Source: Ascoidea asiatica (lineage: Eukaryota > Ascomycota > Saccharomycetes > Ascoideales > Ascoideaceae). From it: 64,000 nt of DNA. Shown here piece after piece: positions 39,636-49,559 of this stretch. Each line of letters starts with the position of its first letter. The first letter of the stretch is position 1. The notes under the pieces were generated by a model. The model searched no databases. It was not told where the DNA came from and saw nothing but the letters and a program-made list of their open reading frames with translations. The stretch lies in assembly GCA_001600695.1 (NCBI GenBank), contig BCKQ01000015.1, forward strand, positions 149,528-213,527. Direction: 5' to 3'. The translations under genes were made by a program, and so were the position numbers.

Positions 39636-39795
39636 ATCCAGTGGGACGGTAGGAAAAACTACTTTGCTCTTAATGTGAAATAACATGACTAGTTTTTCTT
39701 ATTATAGAAACTGGTGTTACGTAGATAAACCACGGTGCCTTCTAGACAATCGACCGGTGTTTCCTAAGTTACCTCGATAAATTATACTTAATTGG
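39636..39795 (-). repeat. 155-bp dispersed repeat, copy 2 (inverted)
   Basis: Reverse complement of about 24040-24195: GGAATCCAGTGGGACGGTAG at the left, GGTGTTACGTAGATAAACC in the middle, CCTCGATAAATTA at the right. Confidence 0.8.
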
Positions 39796-41099
39796 TGTTT
39801 TTGTTGGAAATAATTTTCTAAGTTTTTGAATTATTTACATTATCTTTAAAATACTTTCTATTATGTTACATATGAAAATTAGTATGCTAGAATCAAAGTT
39901 TGGAGTCCTTCTCACGGGGTAACCACATTTGGCACCCTTTTCCATTGTTTGCCACCCTTTTCAACGGAAGACAGTCATATTCGGTCGGCACCGGAAAATA
40001 ACGCCGAATACAATTACTGTTTTTTCCATATTTCTAAGAAATACTAGACATTATTTTTCATATAAATTTCTTGTAAAGTTAGAGGTTCCATCCAATACTT
40101 TTAACAATTTAAGTAAAACTGCAATCATCAAAAATGGAGGGAGAGAACAATACTAAAAGGCAAAACATCCGTCTGGCACTGGTCCCTAAACCTCAGAACT
40201 ATATCAAAAATTGTTATTTTTGGTAACTTAATTCCATATTGCAAAACAACTTTTGTATGTTTTGAAATAAAGAAGTAAGTTACCATAAGGTAGCATCCAA
40301 TTTTGACAAACATTTGAAGTACAGAATTTAAATCCAGAAAAGCTTATATTAGTGCTAAAAAAATTCAACCGTCTTATTTCCAGACTACAATTAATTTTAG
40401 ATTATTTGAATAATCTGAAATTACACAAAACAAGTTTAGTGTTTTCTCAATGAATATGGTGATCACCCTGTTCACTAAAATATGAACAATTTGTTTTGCA
40501 TTAGAAGCAAACCTACCTTAATTCTTCTGTAAAACACACAAGTGCTTGAAGACCGACGGGTAACGCTGCACAAATAAGTAGTAGCAGATGGGTTTAGCAA
40601 AACCTGAAAGTGGAGCCATAGTATATTATAGATTGAATATTTAGGGGACTGTTACAAAGAGTGTTTAATGTCACTGTTAACTGCCAAATGGTTATCGGAA
40701 GTGGTACCAGTTATTTTGGAAACTAACTCCATACCCGTTATTTAAATTGGAAAAATATCCTTCAAACGCTTATGTTACCAAGAACAAGGACTTAGATGGC
40801 AGAGGGAAACCGAAGTCAAATTTAAGTTTATTTGGGACTGACAATGACTATAGACGCTATATCAATTCACCTTTTGCTTGAGTAGCACAACACAGTGCAT
40901 GAACGTCTGGCACCTTGGGTAAAGAACCTTAAACGTGTTAGGAGCGTTTAAAGTGAAACTCTAGTTGGGTACCATTTCCAGCGCATTTGATCGGTTTAAT
41001 AGTTTAGCGGTCTTTAAAGGGGTGGCAGGCAAACAATCGAAAAAGGTGATCAACAAACTTTTGGGTTAGAAATTGGTCTCGAACCTTTTGGTGAAATAT
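39796..41099. other. unassigned, less AT-rich transposon debris
   Basis: No frame longer than 75 codons. Two GCCACCCTTTTC-like units are adjacent near 39930-39965. The texture resembles old element DNA rather than host spacer. No family is assigned. Confidence 0.4.
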
Positions 41100-41892
41100 T
41101 TTAAAAAACTATTATTGAAAAAGTTAAACAATTAGCTCAAAGCCCAAAACAGACAATAAATATTTTGTTTAAGATATATGGTATGACCAGGGTATACGCA
41201 AAGCAACATTTTCGTCTATTCATGCAAGAAGATGGAACAGTTGCTATAACAGGATGAAAGAGTGTGTTCAGATGCAAAAAGGTATTATAAAACTTCATCA
41301 AATCGAAGGTGCTAGTACTATTGCAACTTGTCAATACAAATGTATATTGCCAAATGCAGAATCAGCTATTCACAAGATTGAATTTATTACTAAGATTTTA
41401 AAAGTATTTAAAGATATTACAACCGCGTTTAGTAACGAGAGAATAATTAACATATTCCATTATCATAGATTTTGTATGGAAATTGCTATGCATATTTAAA
41501 GCTGGTGTGCAAAACTCAGAACTTTTAATTCCCCTATACACTTGTGAAAAGTGGGTATCAGTACGTTTTGAAGCTGTGATCGAATATAAAAAATATTTTG
41601 AGAAAACTAATCTGATAAACAATATAGTCCTTGCGTCTCCATTATCCACATCCCATAAATTTCTAAAACCAAATCAGGTAGTAACAGACTAGTCAATTGT
41701 TAAAGAAATATTAGCTTACACTGAGTCCAATGCACATGAATGCTCAAGACCTAAATCTCAGGTAGAGTTAGAGCCACTCCATTTTGATTCACAGACACCT
41801 GGAAGGTTGTCGGTGCGTGAATCAGTATCAAATACCTCCATTATTGAGCACAAACTTGATACACAGGTTATTAATGAGATTGTTAAGTAGAG
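41100..41892 (+). pseudogene. possible hAT-type transposase C-terminal remnant
   Basis: Overlapping broken frames give FKIYGMTRVYAKQHFRLF, then ITKILKVFKDITTAFSNER (hAT proteins have a similar FxxATxxLS segment), then EYKKYFEKTNLINNIVLASPL (compare the hAT region KYW...IAxxLDPR), and a Ser/Glu-rich tail ending at a TAG near 41888. The order fits the C-terminal half of a hAT transposase, but the conserved dimerisation tail is not clear. Frame changes lie near 41255, 41480 and 41690. The copia LTR begins right after it. Confidence 0.45.
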
Positions 41893-41902
41893 ACAGATTA
41901 TT

Positions 41903-42888
41903 TCTCATTAATATTGCATCTTTGGCAATTATTAATTTTTAATTATAGTTTGTTTTTGATTTTAGTTTTATCTTATGTTTGTTTTTCAATTTGTTTATGT
42001 CACGTGTTTTTATCACAATAAATGCATATGTTCCAAAGGTGTTCCACATGTATGGCTTTAAATTTTATTACAAATATTATTTTGGATGGTAATAAATTTA
42101 AGTTGCCTTAACTTTTGACAGGCAATCTAAATATGTTATGGTAAAATTACCCTTATTAATTAAAGTTGGTAGTGTTTTAGTTAAATTGCCATTTAGTGGA
42201 AAAAGCATGTTCAATATTTGGATGCAAAGTGAAATTAGGTTATTTGTTTGCTTGGATCATTTGAAATGTAAATTGGTTGAATGTAATTGGTCAGCTTTCA
42301 AAGCTGTTTTTATTCACAGATTTTATTGGTCAGTGATTCTTTTGTTGGATTCAACTTTTGGATTTATTACTTCAAAGTTATTTAGCTTTTGAGGTTGTTT
42401 GCTTTGGTGATTCTGTATAACAAAAATCAATTTTCCCTTAATTTGTTTTTATGTTTTGCTTATTAATTTGTGTGTGATTTAGTATTACCAATTAATTTCA
42501 TTTTTTTATTTTTCAAATTACTGTGGTTTTCGAATAAATATAAGTAAGTTAAATATTCTTTATTTATTTTATTTGATTTATTTAAATTTTGTTTTGAAGT
42601 ATCTTCGTTTATTATATAAAATTGTATATTATATTATCTACATTTATTAATCTTATTTTATTACTATTATTTTATTAATCTTATTTTATTACTATTATTT
42701 TATTAATTTATTTTATTACTACTATTATTTTATTAATTTATTTTATTACTACTATTATTTTATTAATTTATTTTATTAATAAATTAAATCTTTATTTAAG
42801 CTCACGTTTTACATCTAAGTTTTTTTGAAATGCCTGTTTTAGGTCTTCAAGAAGAACATAGATTATTGCGTGCCACGAATTCTCATCA
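41903..42888 (+). repeat. copia-1 5' LTR
   Basis: Matches 48068-48979. Shared anchors are AATATTGCATC, GTTTATGTCACGTGTTTTTA, TTAAATTGCC, GAAATGCCTGTTTTAGGTCT and GCCACGAATTCTC. About 42650-42785 it holds a tandem array of some 30-bp TTATTTTATTACTATTATTT units that is shorter in the right LTR and explains most of the length difference. The Gag ATG lies at 42830 inside the LTR. Confidence 0.88.
42650..42785. repeat. tandem array inside the copia-1 5' LTR
   Basis: About four to five units of roughly 30 bp built from TTATTTTATTACTA(C/T)TATTATTTTATTAAT. Confidence 0.8.
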
Positions 42889-43826
42889 TGGTAGCGCCGC
42901 TAATGATATAACTAATCAAGTTGCTGGAGGTGACAAGGCGTTTACAAACATCATGGATGATGAGAATAATACAGATGGTGGGCTTAATAAACACAATCAT
43001 TTTACTGGTCAAGTAAAATTGACTTCGAAGTCAAATCATTGTGGTCATTTAAAATTTAATTATGCCTTCAATTATGCTAAAGTTACTGCTGTTTTAACCT
43101 CTAAATCCAAATGGAATTTATGGCTTTCTTACTTTGGAAGAGTTATTGGAAAGTTGGGAATCAAAACTGTATTACAATGGCGTATTCCTTTCACTAAATT
43201 TGAGGATAATATTTCAGATATATTAAATCTTATTGTTACTCTTTGCGTTGGTGATAATCTAGCAGGATGTTTGAGACCCCTTATATCACGGTGTACTAAA
43301 TTTGATTATTTTCCAGAGTAGGAAAACCTAGGATGATATTTGAGATTTTAGCAGATTTAGATAAACTTTCTTTTTCAGGAAAAAATGTAAAAAAGTTAAT
43401 ATGAAAGTAAATTCAATTAGGATGGAACTCAGAGGTGCTGAATCTGAGGTTTGAGATGCAACAACTGTTAAATATATTCTAAAATGTTTAGGTGGTAGTA
43501 TGGTTGTATTAAGAACAACTATTAGAGCTCAAAATTCTAAGATTTCGTTGGATGATTTGTTTAATACATTGGTCACAATGAGTGAAGATATTGATGCAAA
43601 TGATGCAACTGACGAAGATTCAAATTTGGGTAACAACAATTTTAATAACAGTGGTAAAAATGAAAAGAAACCCAAAAATTCTAAGAAGAAGAAATTTTCT
43701 GGAAAATGTTTTCATCCTGGAGTCGTTGGTCATAGGAAGGCTCAATGTTTTAAGTTAAAACATGAAAATGGCATTGGTAATAGTAATGATAGAGCAGAAT
43801 CGAAGCAAATTTCACAGAACTTCTAA
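42830..43826 (+). pseudogene. copia-1 Gag
   Basis: A 163-codon frame opens at the LTR-internal ATG (42830-43321). The later part (about 43500-43826) is in another frame, with an Asp/Glu/Asn-rich linker, a Lys-rich basic patch (KKPKNSKKKKFSGK) and a nucleocapsid knuckle CFHPGVVGHRKAQC. The second Cys of the CX2C pair is replaced by Pro, so the zinc knuckle is damaged. Stops fill 43321-43500. Gag would form the virus-like particle shell. Confidence 0.8.
42889..42901 (+). promoter_or_regulatory. copia-1 primer-binding site for initiator tRNA-Met
   Basis: TGGTAGCGCCGCT lies directly after the LTR end (...TCATCA) and complements the 3' end of yeast initiator tRNA-Met. Since Gag starts in the LTR, this site is translated as part of Gag, as in Ty1. 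Confidence 0.88.
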
Positions 43827-45370
43827 GATTTGATGCTAATTTAGATTCTTTAAAAAAATTTACTGAAATTAATAATATAATTATAGATTCAGGAGCTGGT
43901 TCATCTATTACAGGTAATAGATTATAATTACACGATATTAATGATTTTAAAGATTCATCATTGAATTTCAAAGAACCAACTGCTAAAAGTTTTACACCTA
44001 AACAAGTTGGTACTTTAGTTTTAGCTAACGATCATGCTGAAATTAAGATTAAATGTCAATATTTTTCTCAAAAGAGACATACACTCAGACATACACTTCT
44101 TTCTGTGTCTGATTTAGAAGATAAGAAAGGAAGTGTTTCAGGTAAAAAACCTATCTTTGGCAAAGCTAAACATAAATTTATTCCTATTTTTGATAAAAGT
44201 AGATTTTGGAATATTGATATGAAATACATTAAGAAACCAGTTGTTTTGATAAATAATGTAAACTTGCATAGCGCATGAGGACATATCAATAAAGATACAA
44301 TTATGAAAAGTATAAATCATGGTTTGTTTGTTGGTGTTAAGCACTCTGATATCAAGGAGATAAAAGATCTTGACTGTCAAGTATGTGCTCTAGAAAACGC
44401 AAAAAGGTTTGCTAATAGAGGATCTATTATGCTAGATCAAATGGCATCATCACCATGGGAAGTTGTGCATAGTGACATAGCTGGTTCATTTAAAAGCACG
44501 AGTTACTCTTATTTAGGTACATTCACTGATGAATTCACTAGTTATTGTTATACAATACCAATACAAAATAAATTGGAAGTGGTTAAAAGTTTTGATAATT
44601 TGATTAGATTGGTTGAAACTCAGTATAATGTTAAAATGAAAAGGATTCATAGCATAATGGTGCTGAATATACTTCAAAAGAGATGAATTCTATTTGGATT
44701 AGGGAAGGAATTTTACAGAGTTATACTACTTATACTCCTGCTTCACACCCTATTTCAGAGAAAAGGAATCACATTTTGGTTAGAGATGCAAAGGTTTTAT
44801 TAGCTGGTAGTCAGAAATTAAAATCCAAGCTAAAGCAATTTTTCTTCGATGCTATTTTATATGGAAACATGTTAACAAATTGTACATTTAACAATAAATT
44901 AGGAGACAGTCCTTACCATTACTTATCTGGTAAGGAACTTAACATTAGAAAATTTCATGATTTTGGAATAGAGGTTGTGGTAACCGATCTAAGCATAAAA
45001 GATAAAATGAAATCGAAAGGTGTTGTTGGTTATTATATAAGTCCTTCAACAAAATGTTTCTGATGGAAAATTTTTATTGAACGTTTAAATAAGTGTATTG
45101 GCACTAAACATGTTAGATTTTTCACACATGGTATTTCTCAAGAAAATATCTATGACAATTCTGAGAAAGAATGGGAAGATATTGATATGGAAGTTTAAAA
45201 TGAAAATAAATCAGGAACTACAAATAAAAATGTAATTCCAATTGGTAAAGATGATAGGTACACAGGTCATGGTGACAGAGAAGTAATTAATATTGTTCCA
45301 AAATTGGAAAATGTTGGTGAAAATGAAGATTTAGGTCATGAGTACGAAATTGAGAAAAGGCTGCTAGTGG
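43827..45370 (+). pseudogene. copia-1 protease and integrase
   Basis: The protease active site IIDSGAGSSITG is at about 43880-43915. The zinc-binding pre-integrase part is HINKDTIMKSINHGL ... LDCQVCALENAKR (about 44280-44400), with a TGA at 44276-44278 in HSA-stop-GHIN. The catalytic core follows with WEVVHSDIAGSF (first Asp, about 44458-44490) and TFTDEFTSYCYTIP (about 44520-44560). The second Asp and Glu regions are blurred by a frameshift near 44660. Further frame changes lie near 45063 and 45200. Confidence 0.85.
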
Positions 45371-45599
45371 GGATTCTGATGAAGTTATTTCAAAGAACTT
45401 GCAATCAGATCTTGTTAATGCGAAAGATACCATATCTATGAATGATAGGACAATTTCATCTGGGACTAGGAAACATTTCGAAAGCAAAATAACCAAGCCT
45501 GTAACAAATAAAGATGTTTCTAGCCTATACAAGACCAAAATCAAATTCTTAGTCAATAACTTAGATGTTGAAAATTTGTAATAGGATTTACGTGATGAT

Positions 45600-46568
45600 A
45601 TCTTGATGATAAATAATATTCATCCAGTTGTTATTCCATAATCATTTAAGCAAGCAGAAGCTTCACAAGAATGGTTAAAGTGTAAAGAAGCTATAGATAA
45701 AGAGATTGAAAGTTTAGAACTTCATAATACTTGCAGTAAGCTTTCAATGATAGTGATGCATGGAATTGAAGACCAATCAGAACAGAATGGGTTTTTAATA
45801 TCAAAGGAAATGGTGTATTTAATGCCAGATTAGTTGCTTTAGGTAATCTTCAAAATGGTAATACTAATGATGACAAATATGCTCCAACATTAGATATGGC
45901 TATGTTAAATATATGTATTCGATTATGCTCGAGGACAATGTTAGTTTTCAATGTGATGGACATTTCAACTGCTTACTTAAATGGTGAGCTTGATAAAGAT
46001 ATTTTTATATATGTACCTGATGGTATGAAGGAGCTTATGGAAAAAGTAGACTGGAAAAATTGCAAAAGGCATTGTATGGTTTGAAACCAAGTGGTAGATT
46101 ATGGTACTCAACCATAGCTGCTTTTCCCAAAGAAAATAATTACGAGGATTCTCCAATGGCCCCTTCTGTTTATTTACGGAAGAAAAATTTAGAATTTATA
46201 GCTATTGTATTAGTCTTTGTTGATGATATGGTATTTAGGACTAAAGGTGAGGAAGTGTTTAAGAACCTTATGAGTATTATTCAAAACAAATTCAAGTCTA
46301 GAATTACACTTAAACATTATGATGATACAGGTATGCCGTTGGGTTTCAATGTTGAAAAGATTTTTAACACACATGGATCAATCAAAGAAATGAGATTATC
46401 GTTAGAAGATAATATCACAAAGTTGTTTAAAGCTAATGATTGTATTAATGATAAAAGACGTATTCCAACTTCGAGTGGCTTTTATTTTAAATTAGATGAT
46501 GCAAAATTTGATTATGATGTAGATAATTTAGCAAATTGTAGCAAGAATTACAGATCGATTGTTGGATC
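45600..46568 (+). pseudogene. copia-1 reverse transcriptase
   Basis: Motifs in order: NARLVALGNLQNG (about 45820-45860), VMDISTAYLNGELD (about 45950-45990), KALYGLKPSGRLWY (about 46062-46100), IVLVFVDDMVF (the FVDD catalytic loop, about 46205-46235), MPLGFNVEKI and YRSIVGS (46549-46568). A frame change lies near 46070. The reading is cut exactly after YRSIVGS by the rRNA piece. Confidence 0.9.
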
Positions 46569-47128
46569 GCTGCGGTTATGGGTACGACTAGACGCAAAAA
46601 CTATTCATTCAAGAGGCTTTTCAAGGACCGTAATGAGCGCACCGGACAAGGCAAAAGTGCCTTGCTCTTCCTACCATAAAGCCCTATCTCTGGATAATCC
46701 AATTCCAGGGCGATAAGTAGTTAAGAAGAAAAGAAAACTCCTCCCAGGGCTCACACCGATGTCACCTCTCTCAGTTACGTTACCGTAGAGATTCTGCATT
46801 CTAGTTCAGGAATTTTGACCTGATTCCCTTTCGATGGAGGCCTTAAAAATAAGGCACTTTGAAACGGAATTCCCCCATCTCTTAGGATCGACTGACCCGT
46901 AGCCAACTGCTGTTTCTACGGAACCCTTCCCCACTTCAGTCTTCAAAGTTCTCATTTGAATATTTGCTACTACCACCAAGATCTGCACTAGAGGCCGTTN
47001 TACCCAGGGTCACCCCAAAGGCTNCTCAACAACCTCCACGGCTGCCTACTCCTTAGGGCATCATATCAACCCTAAGGGCAAAGTATAGGTAACACCCTTG
47101 AGCGCCATCCATTTTCAGGGCTAGTTCA

Positions 47129-47162
<34 letters not shown>

Positions 47163-47415
47163 ATTCCAACTTCCATGGCCACCGTCCTGCTGTCTAGATG
47201 AACTAACACCTTTTGCGGTGTCTGATAAGGGTGTATTCCGGCACCTTAACTTCACGTTCGGTTCATCCCGCATCGCCAGTTCTGCTTACCAAAAATGGCC
47301 CACTAATAACTCATCATTCATTTGTCCACGTTCAATTAAGAAACAAGGACTTCTTACATATTTAAAGTTTGAGAATAGGTTAAGATCATTTCAATCCCAA
47401 GACCTCTAATCATTC
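46569..47415 (-). rRNA. 847-bp fragment of 25S rRNA, antisense inside copia-1
   Basis: The minus strand reads as conserved eukaryotic large-subunit rRNA without breaks: GAATGATTAGAGGTCTTGG, CCTATTCTCAAACTTTAAAT, TAGTGGGCCATTTTTGGTAA, GGCGATGCGGGATGAACCG, AAGGAGTGTGTAACAACTCA (GTPase-centre region), CGGCCTCTAGTGCAGATCTT, GAGCCCTGGGAGGAGTTTTC, and ending at ATAACCGCAGC. Both ends are abrupt, and copia coding resumes on each side. Two N bases (47000 and 47024) lie in a variable loop. It is a partial gene: no 5' or 3' end of 25S and no 18S or 5.8S. Either a real insertion or an assembly chimera. Confidence 0.95.
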
Positions 47416-48043
47416 AATAGAGGTCTTCAAGATATTTCTTATGCTGATCAATATATGGCAAGATTTTGCGAATTTCAACATCCAAAATTATTTAAAGAAC
47501 TAGAAAATACAATGAACTATTTATATTTCTCAAAAGAAAAAGGTTTGATATTTAAAGTTGATAGTAATATTAATTTACTTGACATTTATTGTGATGCAGA
47601 TTTTGCAAGTGATCTAAATACTAGAAAAAGTAGTATCGGTATTAGAACAATGTTGGGAAATAATTCAAACTTTTCATGGCGTTATAAAGTGACTCCTCTT
47701 GAATGATCTTCATCAACTGAAGCTGAAATTCAGGGATTGATGATGGCTTGTAAAGACGCCAGATTGTTAAAAGAAATCAAGTTGTTCTTAAACTATAATG
47801 TTAACCAAACTATTGATGCTTATTGTGATAATGAAGCTGCCATAACTTTATCAAGAAAAGAAAATGTGAACTCTAGGAACAAACATTATGATATCCGATA
47901 CCATGCCATTAAGGAAGATATCAACAATGGTACAATTCAAGTAGTTCACGTCAAATCTGAGTTAATGTTGATAGATATCTTAACAAAACCTTGTTCAAGA
48001 AAAGTATTCAAAAATCTTGGTGAAAATATTTTGAATTATTAAT
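47416..48043 (+). pseudogene. copia-1 RNase H domain and end of Pol
   Basis: Coding resumes with DISYADQYMARFCEFQHPKLF, the segment that in copia Pol follows YRSIVGSL by about a dozen residues. Then DIYCDADFASDLNTRKSSIG (RNase H, first Asp), SSSTEAEIQGLMMA with the catalytic Glu just after a TGA at 47704-47706, AYCDNEAAITLSRKE, SRNKHYDIRYHAIKED and TIQVVHVKSELMLIDILTKP. It ends at a TAA at 48040-48042, followed by the purine tract and the 3' LTR. Confidence 0.92.
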
Positions 48044-48067
48044 TATTTTAAATACAAATTAAGGAAA

Positions 48068-48979
48068 TGTGATGAATATTGCATCCTTAGCATTATTGTT
48101 TTTTAATTATAATTTGTTTTTGATTATTGTTTTATTTTATTTTTTGTTTTTCAATTTGTTTATGTCACGTGTTTTTAGTACAATAAATGCAAATGTTAGA
48201 AAAGACGTTCAACATATATGGCTTTGGTTTTAATATCAAACATTATTTCGCCTGGTAATGAATTTAAATTGCCTTAACTCTCAAAGGGAAATTTAAATAT
48301 TGTATATTAAAACTATCCTTATGAATTAAAGTTTGTAGTTTTTTCTTTATATTCCCATTTCTTTGAAAAGGCAAGATTAATATTTTTTTGCAAAATGTAA
48401 TTGGTTTATTAATTTGTTTCGATCATTTAACGTAAAAAGTGGTTATATTTAATTGGCCAACTGCGGTGCTGCTTTTATTAACTGATTTTACTGGTCCTTG
48501 ATTATTTTGTTCGATTGAACTTTTGGTTTTATCTCTTCAACATCCAATTTGACTTTGAGGTTATTTGATTTGGTTATTCTGTTTAATCAAAATTAATTTC
48601 CTCCTATTTTGTTTTTAATTTTTCCTACTAATTTGTTGGGTTTTTGGTTTTGTACATTAGTTTTAGTTTTTATTTTACGCATTAGTTTTGCTTTTCAAAT
48701 TATTCTGAATCACTTGAATTTTCTTTTTTCATTTTATTTTATTTTATTTATCTTTTGTTTTGAATTATCTTAGTCTATTATATAGATTCGTTTAGTATAT
48801 TATCTACATTTATTAATTTTATTTTACTAATATTAGTTATTATTGTTATTTATTATCCATTTATTTACTACTAAATTAAAGCTTTATTTAAGATCTCGTT
48901 TTCCATCTAAATGTTTTGAAATGCCTGTTTTAGGTCTCGAAGAGGAACGTAGCTTATTATCTGCCACGAATTCTCTTGA
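48068..48979 (+). repeat. copia-1 3' LTR
   Basis: Starts TGTGATGAATATTGCATCC after AAGGAAA. It keeps the Gag start context GAAATGCCTGTTTTAGGTCT and ends at GAATTCTCTTGA. Many differences from the 5' LTR show the copy is old. Confidence 0.88.
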
Positions 48980-49559
48980 ACAATAATAAACGAAAATAAA
49001 CAGTAATGAATTTTGTTTATCTCAACAAAAATGTAAAAGAAAGTAATAAATATTAATAAATAGAGATAAAAACATTAATAAATAAAAATAAAGTGAAGTA
49101 ATTAGTAATGACTAAAATATTAAACTATTGCATGAGAGTTGATTGGATGGCTGGTATAGTGACGAATAAAATTGATGGCATATGGATAGGGGAAATCAAT
49201 TATTGGTTAACCCATTTACACTAATAAGCCTTGACGTTTATTTGAAAGTGTCAATAAAATATCAATACTAAAAACTGTATTATAAACTTCCAATAATAAG
49301 TAAAAAATATTTAACTAAAATCTTAAAAATTGTACAATCTTTAAAATAGATATTTGATACAGTTATATATCAAAAAATTGAAAATGAAACACCGAAGTAA
49401 TATCAGATATAAGAATGATACAAAATTGTGTCAAAGAAAGTACAAATATTAAAAAAGAAATAAATATAAAAAAAAAAAACAAGAGAGGTAACTTTTTAGT
49501 AAGAATAATGAGAAAATGATTAATGGTTACTTTGATTGACTATCGTACCTACTAAGATC
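48980..49559. other. AT-rich spacer between copia-1 and gypsy-2
   Basis: AATAAATATTAATAAAT-type simple sequence near 49030-49085. No LTR matching gypsy-2 was found here, so the 3' end of that element is missing. Confidence 0.5.

Larger units (their letters stand above)
41903..48979 (+). mobile_element. Ty1/copia element (copia-1), inactivated, with rRNA insert
   Basis: Direct LTRs (about 986 and 912 bp) bound, in order, Gag, protease, integrase, reverse transcriptase and RNase H. Integrase before RT is the copia order. An initiator-tRNA primer site adjoins the left LTR and a purine-rich AAGGAAA precedes the right LTR. Frames are broken many times. An 847-bp antisense 25S rRNA piece interrupts the RT/RNase H junction. 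No target duplication is evident (TTATT at the left, ACAAT at the right). Confidence 0.93.

Noticed and set aside
39929-40156. 75-codon plus frame
   Set aside because: The opposing frames and composition fit old transposon debris, and no recognisable motif was found.
47137-47409. 90-codon plus frame and other frames in 46.6-47.4 kb
   Set aside because: They lie on the antisense strand of a 25S rRNA fragment and are not protein genes.
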